A stretch of 64,000 nt of DNA. Source: Candidatus Poribacteria bacterium. Lineage in GTDB: Bacteria; Poribacteria; WGA-4E; GCA-2687025. A program made the position numbers and the translations under genes. Below, in pieces: positions 33,267 to 42,334 of this stretch. The notes beneath the pieces are model-generated. The model had not been told where the DNA came from. It saw only the letters and a list, made by a program, of their open reading frames with translations, and ran no database searches. How positions within the stretch are numbered: the stretch's first letter is position 1; each line of letters begins with the position of its first letter. Location of the stretch: NCBI GenBank assembly GCA_018644665.1, contig JABGQA010000065.1:1-64000 (forward strand), in the 5' to 3' direction.

Positions 33267-34322
33267 TCACGCGATGGGGAAGGCGGACGGTCGCTCGCCT
33301 GGCTGGCGACGCACGGCGAAGAGGTCCACGGCCACCTCCTTGCCCTTTAGCGCCGTCGCCCCCAGCGCTTCGGCGGCATACGCTTCGGGCAGGTTCAGAC
33401 GGCCCATGAGGTCGCCCGATATCAGGAGATCGACCCCGAGTTCGCCACACTTCTCCTGGATGCGCGAGGTGGTGTTCACGACATCGCCGTTGTAGACGAT
33501 CTCCCGCTTGATGTCCCCGATCTGCGCGCTGATGACACGGCCACAGTGCAGCCCAGCCTTGTACTCCGGCACCACGCCATACTTCTGCCGGTACTCCTCC
33601 GCGCGGGCGGCGACCGCTTCGTTGATGAGCGTGTAGACTCGGATGCAGTTCGCGTCACGCACGCCACGATCGAGTTCCCACGTGAGCACGACCTCGTCGC
33701 CGACGTATTGGTATATCTCGGCGCGCGCCATCATGACGGGGTGAGAGATGTCGTGGAAGAAGTCGTCCAGCAGTCGGTAGTACGTCGCGCCGAGCCCCTC
33801 CGCGATGGTCGTGCTGCCCTTCAGGTCGAGAAACATGAAGACCCGGTCCTCCTCGGTGGGGCGATGGTATCGACCTCGGAGGAACTTCATCAGCACGTCC
33901 TGCCCCAGAACCCGATTGACCTGCAGGAAGAACACGACAAGAGCGAACAGGGCCAGGGAGACGACGATCAGCGTCCATTGCTCGACGTCGAGCAGAGCCA
34001 CCCAGAACTCGTCCATCGTCCTCCCGTCGCGCAGCCCAAGGACCAGGCTCAGCGTGTTGACCACGACGAACGTCCCGACAGTGTACAGGGCCGCCTTGAC
34101 GACTATCAGTCGTCCGAAGGACATCGACCGCAGGCGCCCGCCCCACCTGTCCAGCACAAACAGTTCCGATACCCCGACCAGCAATCCGATAGGGACGCCC
34201 ACGACCACGCTGTCGAACGTCAGTTCGTCGTTGTCGACGAGTTGGTACAGCACGCCCGCGCCTGCGGTGAAGGCACATATCAGCAGCAGGAGCTTCAGCT
34301 TACGCACTAACACCGGTGACAC
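33267..34322 (-). CDS. Membrane-bound class III adenylate/guanylate cyclase, paralog 1
   Basis: The start is set at the GTG at 34322 (351 aa), which has GGAGGAG nine bases upstream and gives MSPVLVRKLK, matching the paralog. Four hydrophobic helices (residues about 10-160) are followed by a catalytic domain. FMFLDLKGSTTIAE carries the first metal-binding Asp and YQYVGDEVVLTW the second. GDVVNTTSRIQE is the third core block. It should make cAMP or cGMP at the inner membrane face. The next gene on the same strand is a close paralog (about 70% identity in the catalytic part by eye). Confidence 0.9.
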   Translation of the reverse strand: MSPVLVRKLKLLLLICAFTAGAGVLYQLVDNDELTFDSVVVGVPIGLLVGVSELFVLDRWGGRLRSMSFGRLIVVKAALYTVGTFVVVNTLSLVLGLRDGRTMDEFWVALLDVEQWTLIVVSLALFALVVFFLQVNRVLGQDVLMKFLRGRYHRPTEEDRVFMFLDLKGSTTIAEGLGATYYRLLDDFFHDISHPVMMARAEIYQYVGDEVVLTWELDRGVRDANCIRVYTLINEAVAARAEEYRQKYGVVPEYKAGLHCGRVISAQIGDIKREIVYNGDVVNTTSRIQEKCGELGVDLLISGDLMGRLNLPEAYAAEALGATALKGKEVAVDLFAVRRQPGERPSAFPIA

Positions 34323-34413
34323 GGGCCGTCTCCTCCGGCAAGTCGTCATGATGGCGTCTGCGGGATCACCGCGGCCCGTGGTGGGCGGCACACATCTGGC
34401 TTCGGCACTCCCG

Positions 34414-35442
34414 CTAGCCGGCCCGGCGGCCGATGGCAAAGAGTTCCACCTGGCGCTCCTTGCCCTTCAACTCAGTGGGTCCCAATTCCTCGGCGGCATA
34501 CGCTTCGGGCAGGTCCAGGAGGCCCATCAGGTCGCCGGACACGAGGAGATCGACACCGAGTTCGCCGCACTGCTCCTGGATGCGCGACGTGGTGTTCACG
34601 ACGTCGCCGTTGTAGACGATCTCGCGCTTGATGTCGCCGATCTGGGCGCTTATCACGCGGCCACAGTGCAACCCAGCCTTGTATTCGGGCACGACGCCGT
34701 ACTTCCGGCGATACTCCTCCGCGCGCGCCGCCACTGCGTCGTCTATGAGCGTGTAGACCCGGATGCAGTTCGCGTCCTGTAGGCCTCGATCGATCTCCCA
34801 GGTGAGCACCACTTCGTCACCGACGTATTGGTAGATCTCCGCGCGCGCCGTCATGACAGGGTGCGAGATGTCGTGGAAGAAGTCGTTGAGGAGCTGATAA
34901 TACGTCGCCCCCAACCTCTCGGCGATAGTCGTACTGCCCTTCAGGTCCAGGAACATGAACACGCGATCCTCCTCCGTAGCCCGCAAGTATCGGCCGCGGA
35001 GGAACTTCATCAGGACGTCCTGGCCGACCATCCGGTTCATCTGCACGAAGAAAGCCATCATGCCGTAGGAGGCGAGCGTCACCAGTAGCAGCGCCCAGTT
35101 CTCCCCGTCCACGAGCGACACCCAGAATTCGTGGAGTTCCTTGCCTGTGAAGAGGCCCTCGAGAAACCCGATTGTGTGTGAGGTGGTGAACACGACGAGC
35201 GTGTAGATCGTCGCCTTCGCGAGTATGAGGGGGCCGAACGCGAGAGAGTGCAGTCTTCGTCCCCACGCCTCGAGAGCGAACAACTCCATGACCCCGAACG
35301 ACAGCCCGAGCAGGCCTCCGACAATGACGCTCGAAATGCCTAGTGGGTCTGGGCCCACGAGCTGGTAGAGCACGCCGACCCCAGCCATGAAGGCGCACAT
35401 CACCGCAAGCAGCTTCATCTTGCGGATCAATACCGGCGACAA
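34414..35442 (-). CDS. Membrane-bound class III adenylate/guanylate cyclase, paralog 2
   Basis: A TTG start at 35442 is supported by GAGGAG nine bases upstream and by alignment of MSPVLIRKMK with paralog 1. It has 342 residues with the same layout: four membrane helices, then FMFLDLKGSTTIAE, YQYVGDEVVLTWE and GDVVNTTSRIQE. The membrane half has diverged more than the cyclase half, suggesting different input signals and the same output. It is upstream of paralog 1 in one likely operon (91-base gap). Confidence 0.9.
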   Translation of the reverse strand: MSPVLIRKMKLLAVMCAFMAGVGVLYQLVGPDPLGISSVIVGGLLGLSFGVMELFALEAWGRRLHSLAFGPLILAKATIYTLVVFTTSHTIGFLEGLFTGKELHEFWVSLVDGENWALLLVTLASYGMMAFFVQMNRMVGQDVLMKFLRGRYLRATEEDRVFMFLDLKGSTTIAERLGATYYQLLNDFFHDISHPVMTARAEIYQYVGDEVVLTWEIDRGLQDANCIRVYTLIDDAVAARAEEYRRKYGVVPEYKAGLHCGRVISAQIGDIKREIVYNGDVVNTTSRIQEQCGELGVDLLVSGDLMGLLDLPEAYAAEELGPTELKGKERQVELFAIGRRAG

Positions 35443-35476
35443 GGGCCATCTCCTCAGACAGCTCGGCGCGCGCAGG

Positions 35477-36346
35477 TCAGCGCGCGCCGTTCAGTTCCGC
35501 GCGCCACTTGCGCGTCTCCTCGAGGACATCGTCCCGCCCGTCGAACGGCTTGTAGGCCACGCGCGCGCGGAACCCGTACGTCTCGCCGACGGCGTAGTCC
35601 GGGATGAGATACTGGAAATCCCACGCGGGATTCGTCGTTCGCGCCTCCGAGGAGTCGCCGCCTCCGCTCGGAGAGTGCGAGAAGCGGACGCCGCTCATCC
35701 GATCGAACATCAGGATGTACGCCATCCCATGGAAGCGGGCGTAGTAGAACGGCTCGTCGAACCGGAACGGCGATTCGTTCGAGTAGAGCATGTCCGGGTG
35801 ATCGCCGGTGAACTCGGGCATGCGCTCGTCGTCGGCGTTCGGCAGGACGGTGCTCTCATCGTTGTGGCGCTGCGTGCAGAACTGCGCCCAGCGATCCCGG
35901 CTCAGGAAGTAGATGCTCTTGTCGAGCGGGGCGTTGATGTAACTCGCCCAGAACAGGCCGATGTAGCCGTGGCGGTAGACATCCTCGTGGGCGACGCACT
36001 CGAAGGTCATGTCGATGTAGTGCGGGGCGCGTAGGGTGAACGTCGTCGTGCTTTCGAGCCGGAAGTGGGGTGTCGGCGGCTGATGCAGCCTCGCCGTGCT
36101 CGCGTCGACGCGCTCGAAGGTCATCGGCGCCGTGCGCGGCTCGAAGATGAGACCGCGATCGAAGGCGGCCCCGTCGAACACGTGCTCCAGGTTGAGACCC
36201 GAGTACGCAGGCACGAACAGCGTCTCGTCCTCGTGCCGGGACGTGAGGGAGAAGACCCCGTTGTACCCGGCGCGATGCGCGCCGTGCTCGCCGTTGTCGC
36301 CGATCACGGCGGTGAGATCGCCGACGCTGAACCTGTCGCATGCCAT
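35477..36346 (-). CDS. Conserved hypothetical protein (289 aa)
   Basis: Three in-frame ATGs are available (36361, 36352, 36346). GGAGGT lies six bases before the last, so I use that one. There is no signal peptide or membrane helix. The sequence is beta-rich with many aromatic residues (HYIDMTFECVAHED, YIGLFWASYINAP, FEPRTAPMTF), which suggests a jelly-roll or carbohydrate-active fold. I recall similar hypothetical proteins in Planctomycetes and Poribacteria-like genomes but no function. It lies 34 nt upstream of the cyclase pair on the same strand. Confidence 0.7.
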   Translation of the reverse strand: MACDRFSVGDLTAVIGDNGEHGAHRAGYNGVFSLTSRHEDETLFVPAYSGLNLEHVFDGAAFDRGLIFEPRTAPMTFERVDASTARLHQPPTPHFRLESTTTFTLRAPHYIDMTFECVAHEDVYRHGYIGLFWASYINAPLDKSIYFLSRDRWAQFCTQRHNDESTVLPNADDERMPEFTGDHPDMLYSNESPFRFDEPFYYARFHGMAYILMFDRMSGVRFSHSPSGGGDSSEARTTNPAWDFQYLIPDYAVGETYGFRARVAYKPFDGRDDVLEETRKWRAELNGAR

Positions 36347-36490
36347 GCGCATACCTCCCATCAGGCGGTTCGGGGCGAGTCGCAGCTTACGACGGTTCTC
36401 GTGCGCGCAGAAGCGCGGCGTTGCGGTCGCGCTTGTGTTGGTCTATCACTGGAACGCGTCGCACACGATGCCTCACGGGAAAGCCGTACA

Positions 36491-38599
36491 ATGCCCACTC
36501 TCCCCCGCCGCGCCCTGTTCGTCGTATTCGCAGCATCGATCATGGGAAGCCTGATGAGTCTCACCGCCTCCGCGTCCGGCCAACGCGTCGAGATCACGCG
36601 CGATGAGTGGGGCGTGCCACACATCCATGCCGATACGGAGCTGGGCGCCATCTACGGGCAAGGGTACGCCGTCGCGGAGGACCGGCTGGCGACGGTGATG
36701 CGCCTCTACCGAATGGCGCTGGGTCGCATGGCGGAGGCGTTCGGGCCTGACCACGTGGACGACGACTACATCAGCCGCCTGTCACGACATGAGGAGATCG
36801 CCCGCGAGCGATTCGGCGACATCCCTCAGGAGTATCAGGACGCCCTGACGGCCTATGTGGCAGGCATCCGCGCGTACATGGCGGAACACCCAGAACGCGT
36901 GCCGGACTACGCGATCGACCCCGAGCCGCATCACCCGGTGGCCGCGGGCAGGCAGTTCATCTGGGGATGGCCCCTCGGTCAGGCGTTCGACGACCTGTCC
37001 CACGCCGACGACGAGGAGCAGGAGGACTCGGGTCGAGGCTCCAACCAATGGACCGTGTCCGGTCGCCGCACGAAGGACGGCCATCCGATCCTCGTGTTCG
37101 ACCCGCATCTCAGTTGGCGCGGCGCATCGCTCCTGTGGGAGTCACACCTTCACGGAGGCGACCTACACGCCTACGGCTTCGGCGTGCCGGGTACGCCGTA
37201 CATCGGACTGGGCCACAACGACCACGTCGCGTGGGCGATGACGACCGGCGGGCCGGACACGGCCGACGTGTACGAACTCACGCTGAATCCACTGAATCCG
37301 ATGCAGTATCGCTACGATGACGAATGGCGACCCCTCACGCGCAGGACGATCGAGATCGCGGTGAAGACGGACTCGGGCGTGGAGACGGTCAGCCGTCCCG
37401 CGTTCGCGTCACATCACGGCCCCATCGGCGAACTACGCGGGAGCAAAGCGTACGCCTTCAAGCTGGCCCACATGGACGAAGTCGGCCTCGTGGAACAACT
37501 CGCCGAGATGAACAAGTCTCGGAACGTCGGCGAGTTCCTCGCGGCGATGTCGATGGCGCAGCTCATGCCGCAGAACGTGATGTACGCGGACGTGCACGGG
37601 AACACCTACTACCAGCGCACAGGACGCGTGCCGATACGGCCGGACGGGTACGACTGGCGCAAACCGGTCCCCGGTGACACGTCGGATTCGGAGTGGCTGG
37701 GCATCCACGATACAGCGGACCTCGTGCAAATACTCAACCCGGCCGCGGGGTGGATGCAGAACTGCAACATCTCGCCCGGTACGATGACCGAAAACAGCCC
37801 GATGACCGCCGATCGCTACCCCTACTACATCTACATGAACTCCACCGACGGCGCGAACCCGCGCGGCCGGCGCGCCGTTGAGCTTCTGTCGGTGGCCGAG
37901 GGGTTGACGCTCGCCGACGCGACCGCGATAGCCAACGACCACTACGCACACGGCGAGAAGCCCTGGCGCGAGGCGCTGCTCCGCGCGTTCGACGCCGATC
38001 CCCGCGCGGAGTTGAGCGATGCTGCGGAAATGCTCCGAGCGTGGGACGGACACGCGCATCGAGACTCGGTTGGAATGACCCTGTTCCTCGCCGTCTTACA
38101 CGCCTTGGGCGAGGAACGGCGCGCCTTCCGCGGCGCGGCTCTCAACGGCGAGGACGCTCTCACCGCGTCGGAGACTGAGGCACTGCTCAGCGCTCTGGCA
38201 GGCGGTGTAGCTCACATGCGGGACACCTACGGTCGGCTGGACGTGCCGTGGGGCGACGTGTGGCGCGGTCGGCGGGGAGACGAGAGCTGGCCCGTGAGCG
38301 GCGTTTCGGGCGAGGCGGGGCTGTCAACATTGCGAGCGGTGAACGGCAGTTGGGAAGACGACGGTGTTGGGTACATCCGCGCGGGGCAGCTCTGCACGAC
38401 GGTTGTCATGCTGGAGCCGGGCGCTGTGCGGTCGTACAGCGCGACGCCGTACGGGCAGAGCGACGATCCCGAATCACCTCACTACACGGACCAGGGACGC
38501 CTGCTCTTCGCGGAAGAGAAGCTGAAGGACTCGCGGTATCGGCGGGACATCCCGGCGGATCAGGTGGGGTCGCGCGTCGTTCTACAGTACGGGGAGTGA
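36491..38599 (+). CDS. Penicillin acylase family protein (Ntn hydrolase)
   Basis: The ATG at 36491 (702 aa) is used because a signal peptide follows directly (ALFVVFAASIMGSLMSLTASA); the track start at 36065 lies inside the divergent gene. VEITRDEWGVPHIHADTELGAIYGQGYA is the alpha-chain block. GRGSNQWTVSGRRT carries the nucleophile Ser184, which becomes the beta-chain N-terminus after self-cleavage. Asn and Arg blocks of the oxyanion site appear later. It would be periplasmic and cleave amide-linked acyl groups such as N-acyl-homoserine lactones or beta-lactams. The natural substrate is unknown. Confidence 0.9.
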   Translation: MPTLPRRALFVVFAASIMGSLMSLTASASGQRVEITRDEWGVPHIHADTELGAIYGQGYAVAEDRLATVMRLYRMALGRMAEAFGPDHVDDDYISRLSRHEEIARERFGDIPQEYQDALTAYVAGIRAYMAEHPERVPDYAIDPEPHHPVAAGRQFIWGWPLGQAFDDLSHADDEEQEDSGRGSNQWTVSGRRTKDGHPILVFDPHLSWRGASLLWESHLHGGDLHAYGFGVPGTPYIGLGHNDHVAWAMTTGGPDTADVYELTLNPLNPMQYRYDDEWRPLTRRTIEIAVKTDSGVETVSRPAFASHHGPIGELRGSKAYAFKLAHMDEVGLVEQLAEMNKSRNVGEFLAAMSMAQLMPQNVMYADVHGNTYYQRTGRVPIRPDGYDWRKPVPGDTSDSEWLGIHDTADLVQILNPAAGWMQNCNISPGTMTENSPMTADRYPYYIYMNSTDGANPRGRRAVELLSVAEGLTLADATAIANDHYAHGEKPWREALLRAFDADPRAELSDAAEMLRAWDGHAHRDSVGMTLFLAVLHALGEERRAFRGAALNGEDALTASETEALLSALAGGVAHMRDTYGRLDVPWGDVWRGRRGDESWPVSGVSGEAGLSTLRAVNGSWEDDGVGYIRAGQLCTTVVMLEPGAVRSYSATPYGQSDDPESPHYTDQGRLLFAEEKLKDSRYRRDIPADQVGSRVVLQYGE

Positions 38600-38618
38600 G
38601 TCGGCCGTCGGATAGGGC

Positions 38619-39455
38619 TTATTCGGGGGGCGGGCGTATTCCGCCGCGCGCTGCCAGGGCCGCCGCCGCGCGTGTCGCGATCTCCAGGCCAACGGCCTCC
38701 TCGCCTATGCTCTGCAGGGGCCCGCGTTCGTACTCGTCGACGCCGAGGCCGTCGACATAGTGCGCTAGGGCCCATCGGTCGCGTTCCGCTAGAGCGTCGC
38801 CGAACGACGGCATTGGCGTCCCGGCCAATCCGGTGACGAACACCCGGTAGAGGTCCTCGACGCGGTCGCCTGTCTTGCGCGGTCGATAGCTCAGATCGCG
38901 AGGCTGTATGGAACGGCCTTGCGCGTCCGTCTGGGAGAATGCGGACGGGCCGTCGCCGTAACCCCTGTCGCCGTGGCAGCGCGGGCACTCCATCTGCTGG
39001 TAGAGGCCCTTACCTCGGCTCATGGTCTCGTCGGTGCGCGGTGGGGCGTCGGCAACTTGCAGGAGTTCCGGGGCGTCGTCACCGCGGGGTCGCCGGATCA
39101 GGCCGAGGAGGTAGTCGGCGAGAAGCCAGGCCTCGTGCTCGCTGAGCTGGGCCTGAGGCAGCATCGGCGTCGTGGCGACGCCCTGCGTGATCGAGCGGAA
39201 CACGTCCTCGCGGAGCGGCGGCTCGCCCTGGGCGGTCGTCCTGAACTTGTATCGGCCCGATGTGAAGTCCGGCGGCTTCGTCCGCAGCTTGTAGACGAGC
39301 ACGCCGTCACCTGCGCCGGTCACGCCATGGCAGGGCGCGCAGTCCTCCAGGTACAGGAGCTCCACGGGCCCTAGGGGCGGGCCTTCGTCGCCGCCCAGCG
39401 CGGGGATGGAGGTCACCCAACTAATGGCCGCCAGGGCCAGCAACAGCCGTCGCAT
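38619..39455 (-). CDS. Secreted dihaem cytochrome c family protein
   Basis: In this 278-residue protein a signal peptide (1-22) precedes two c-type haem sites, CAPCH (about 39-43) and CPRCH (about 157-161). Possible axial Met ligands follow each (TTPMLPQ and GTPMPSF). The second haem domain resembles those linked to respiratory oxidoreductases, but no oxidoreductase is adjacent. It is probably a periplasmic electron carrier. It is convergent with the penicillin acylase gene (19-base gap) and lies downstream of the Vsr-Dcm gene on the same strand. Confidence 0.88.
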   Translation of the reverse strand: MRRLLLALAAISWVTSIPALGGDEGPPLGPVELLYLEDCAPCHGVTGAGDGVLVYKLRTKPPDFTSGRYKFRTTAQGEPPLREDVFRSITQGVATTPMLPQAQLSEHEAWLLADYLLGLIRRPRGDDAPELLQVADAPPRTDETMSRGKGLYQQMECPRCHGDRGYGDGPSAFSQTDAQGRSIQPRDLSYRPRKTGDRVEDLYRVFVTGLAGTPMPSFGDALAERDRWALAHYVDGLGVDEYERGPLQSIGEEAVGLEIATRAAAALAARGGIRPPPE

Positions 39456-39522
39456 GTTCGCGTGGATCTCCCGGGGCGCGCGCCTGAACCTACACCCAAA
39501 TCGTAGCTCGTCCTCCCCGGAG

Positions 39523-39580
39523 ACCCATCGCTCAGAGGCCCACCGGGCCTCTTCGTTCCCCTGCGAGGGGAAGACGTTCG
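39523..39580. repeat. Dispersed double-hairpin repeat, copy 2, overlapping the end of the Vsr-Dcm gene
   Basis: It aligns with 24495-24553: CCCATCGCTCAG, then hairpin GAGGCCC-ACC-GGGCCTC, then TTCGTTCCCCTGCGAGGGGAAGACGTTC, itself a second hairpin (TTCCCCT-GCG-AGGGGAA). The stem differs from copy 1 at paired positions yet stays perfectly complementary. Read on the minus strand it encodes the last 15 residues and the stop of the methyltransferase fusion. Confidence 0.75.
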
Positions 39581-41196
39581 CTGCTCGCCGACGCTAACGA
39601 CTCGATGCTGTCGGCGCGGAGCGGAACGCCGTGGATCATCTCGTTGACCAACGGGTCGAGGTAGTACCGCGCGATCCACTCGATGACGGGGACGCATACG
39701 GCGTCCCCGAAGCCGAAGAGGGCGCGGTTCAGGGAGCCGTCCAGCCGGTAGTCGTCTGCGCCCATCAGTCGAGCGCACTCGCGACCGGATAGCAGACGGA
39801 CTGCGTAGCGCCCTTTCCCCGCCTGGAACAGGATCTGTCGCGCGCTGCCTCCGCGCGGGGTCCGAAGGCATCCCGCGATGCCGTCCGTGCGTAGTTCCGC
39901 CCGCGTGACGCCCTTACGGACGCGCCTGAACACGGCTCCGTGGCTGACGCGGCCGCCATCGATCATCCGGTCGGCGATCTCTCGGTGCTTGGGACTCATC
40001 TGACTGAGCAGGTACGATGCGCGGTCCTCGCTCCACCAGGCGTCGTCCGTCGGCGGGAGGTCATCCAACACGTCCGACAGCGCCAGATCCGACCGCGGGG
40101 GCTGAGGAAGCGAGCGCACTGCCCATCGGATGCCGGGTCGTCCGTCGATGAAGTCGAAAAGCGCGCGGGGGCGTAGGTCGCTCTCGTCCAGCGGAGCGTC
40201 GGCGGACGGCCGCTCGTCCAGGCAGCCGTCCAGCGTAGCCACGATGAACACGCGTCGACGGCTCTGCGGGACGAAGTGGCGCGCGTCGAGCGCGAATACA
40301 TCGACCGAGTATCCGAGGTCGTTTAGGGCGCCGAGGGCGACTTCGAGATCGGCCCCTTTCCGCGACGTAAGGAACCCCGGCACGTTCTCCAGCATGATGA
40401 GCGGAGGCCGTCGCTCCCGCATCTCATCGATGACGCGTGTGAACCCCCAGAACGCGGACGAATGGGGGCCGGCCAGGCCGCGCCGCCCACCGGCCAGCGA
40501 CAGGTCGTTGCAGGGAAACGACGCGATGGCCAGCGACACGTCCGGCACATCGGACGCGGATAGGTCGTGCACGTCGAGCACGTGGTAATGGGGGTCGTCG
40601 TCCCGGAAGTGGGCGTCGTGCATCTCTCGCTTGGCGGGGTCGATGTCGTTGGCGAAGACGGTCGACCACCCATGCCGCTCCAACGCGTACCGATGCAAGC
40701 CGATACCCGCGAAGAAGTCCGCGACGGTCTTGCGCGGCGCCAGCGCGCGGCCGGTAGGGGCCGTGTCGCCGTCGACGGCCTGCATCACGGTGTCCGCGCA
40801 CGCATCGACGTCACGCTCAACGGAACTCTCCCACAGCCTGACGACCGTCCAGCCGTCGCTCAAGAGGTCGCGCGTGACCCGGGCGTCGCGCGCCATGTTC
40901 CCGCGTATCTTCGCCAGCCAGTAGTCACGCCTGCTCGCGCGCGTGAACTGATCTTCCAGGCATGCCAGGCCGCGCCGTCGCCATTGCCCGCCGTGCCAGT
41001 AGTCGCCGTCCACGAAGACGGCCAGTTTGCGCGTCCGGGACGCGATGTCCGGCTTGCCCGGCAGGTCGGCGTTCCCTGTGCGGTATCGCAGTCCTCGCGC
41101 CCACAAGGCGCGACGCAGCGCGACCTCCGGCGGGGTGTCCTTCGACCCGACGCGACGCATTCTCGTAGACACAGATGCCGGGATTGCCTCGGTCAT
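39532..41196 (-). CDS. Vsr endonuclease-DNA cytosine-5 methyltransferase fusion
   Basis: The start is placed at ATG 41196 (554 aa); a GTG or ATG upstream is possible. Residues about 5-115 are Vsr-like (TRMRRVGSKDTPPEVALRRAL, LPGKPDIA with the catalytic Asp, VFVDGDYWHGG, RRDYWLAKIRGN). Residues about 150-540 are a C5-methyltransferase with motif I DFFAGIGLHRYALE, motif IV FPCNDLS with the catalytic Cys, motif VI ENVPG, motif VIII QSRRRVFIVA and motif X DAVCVPVIEW. Vsr normally nicks T:G mismatches arising from 5mC deamination. The zinc-binding CxWHxC of Vsr is DYWHGG here. No restriction enzyme is adjacent. The last 15 residues come from a repeat. Confidence 0.9.
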   Translation of the reverse strand: MTEAIPASVSTRMRRVGSKDTPPEVALRRALWARGLRYRTGNADLPGKPDIASRTRKLAVFVDGDYWHGGQWRRRGLACLEDQFTRASRRDYWLAKIRGNMARDARVTRDLLSDGWTVVRLWESSVERDVDACADTVMQAVDGDTAPTGRALAPRKTVADFFAGIGLHRYALERHGWSTVFANDIDPAKREMHDAHFRDDDPHYHVLDVHDLSASDVPDVSLAIASFPCNDLSLAGGRRGLAGPHSSAFWGFTRVIDEMRERRPPLIMLENVPGFLTSRKGADLEVALGALNDLGYSVDVFALDARHFVPQSRRRVFIVATLDGCLDERPSADAPLDESDLRPRALFDFIDGRPGIRWAVRSLPQPPRSDLALSDVLDDLPPTDDAWWSEDRASYLLSQMSPKHREIADRMIDGGRVSHGAVFRRVRKGVTRAELRTDGIAGCLRTPRGGSARQILFQAGKGRYAVRLLSGRECARLMGADDYRLDGSLNRALFGFGDAVCVPVIEWIARYYLDPLVNEMIHGVPLRADSIESLASASSERLPLAGERRGPVGL

Positions 41197-41274
41197 GCTC
41201 AGTCCGGCTTGGGACGCGTCGCGGACGCGGTAAGGGAATACGGCAGCCACGGCCGGTCGGGTACGTCCTTGGAC

Positions 41275-42210
41275 TTACTCCGCGATCAGCGCGTGCAGAT
41301 CGCGCCAGCCGACGAGTTTCACGTTCTGCTCGTCGAGGAACTGCGCCATCGCTGGGTCGGTGAAGATGCGATAGTCGTTGTGCCGCCGACGCCAGGCACT
41401 CGTGATCGCGCGCGTCTCCGCGCTGTCTGTCGCGAGGTGCACGATGATCTGTGTGACCCCGGCCGGCAGGCCACGGATGACGTCGCGGTAATCCTGCGTC
41501 CGGGCGTCGAGTTCGTCGTTCGCAACTCCCGTGATGAGTTCGTCGATGGCGGGCAGCGGCCCGTTGCGTACGATGTCGAGATAACGGTCGTCGATCGGGT
41601 AGCCCTCCGCCTGCGCCCGCGCAATGGCGGGGCCTGTCGGACTGGAGACCATCACGGGAATCCCGTATTCGACGCCGAGCCGGTAGTAGACCTCGAAGAA
41701 CTCGGGCCGCGCGTAGACCGCGCCCATATGCGTGTCGAGGTGCGTTGGGTCGATGCCCAGCGCGATCACGCGGTCGATCTGAGCGCGCAACTCGCGCTCG
41801 ACCTCCTCTGGCTTGGCGCGCAGGGCCACGCTGACGATGTCCTTGTACATGTAGCCATCGTCGTCTAGGAGGCCGGGGACATCGGCCGCAGATGCCACGG
41901 ATCCCCAGCGGTACCGTTTCCATTCGGACGTCAGGGCCAGGTGCACGCCGACATCCCAGTCAGGATTGTCGCGGCAGAGCGCCGCGATCTCGGGCAGCCA
42001 CGGCGCCGGCGCCATGACGCTGAATGAGGATACGGACCCGGTCTCGACGGCCTCTGCGGTCGCCACGTTGACCCCGTGGGAGAGACCCACGTCATCAGCA
42101 TGCACGATGAGCAGACGCGTGTCCGCGTCGTAGCCGAGACGCTCCGCGAGGTTCATGGTCGAGGACGCCGCTGCGAGTGCGAAGGCGAGCGTTAAGCCGA
42201 CGTGCGACAT
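41275..42210 (-). CDS. Secreted ChbG/YdjC-family carbohydrate deacetylase
   Basis: In this 311-residue protein an N-terminal hydrophobic stretch (1-18) suggests export. The core begins LLIVHADDVGLSHGVN with the metal and catalytic Asp pair, then WDVGVHLALTSEW and PTHLDTHMG, the His ligands of the YdjC/ChbG fold. Family members deacetylate N-acetylated oligosaccharides such as chito-oligosaccharides. The protein has the usual length. It ends 79 nt upstream of the Vsr-Dcm start on the same strand; the two look functionally unrelated. Confidence 0.9.
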   Translation of the reverse strand: MSHVGLTLAFALAAASSTMNLAERLGYDADTRLLIVHADDVGLSHGVNVATAEAVETGSVSSFSVMAPAPWLPEIAALCRDNPDWDVGVHLALTSEWKRYRWGSVASAADVPGLLDDDGYMYKDIVSVALRAKPEEVERELRAQIDRVIALGIDPTHLDTHMGAVYARPEFFEVYYRLGVEYGIPVMVSSPTGPAIARAQAEGYPIDDRYLDIVRNGPLPAIDELITGVANDELDARTQDYRDVIRGLPAGVTQIIVHLATDSAETRAITSAWRRRHNDYRIFTDPAMAQFLDEQNVKLVGWRDLHALIAE

Positions 42211-42334
42211 GGTTCCATCCTATCGCCGTGGACGCCTGTCGGCGCCTGTTGGGGCGTAGGGTAACATAGTACCACGTCAGTCAGGCCGCCCAGCGCATCG
42301 CAAGGGCGGTCGTAACCCTGGGGAAGGGCGAACA

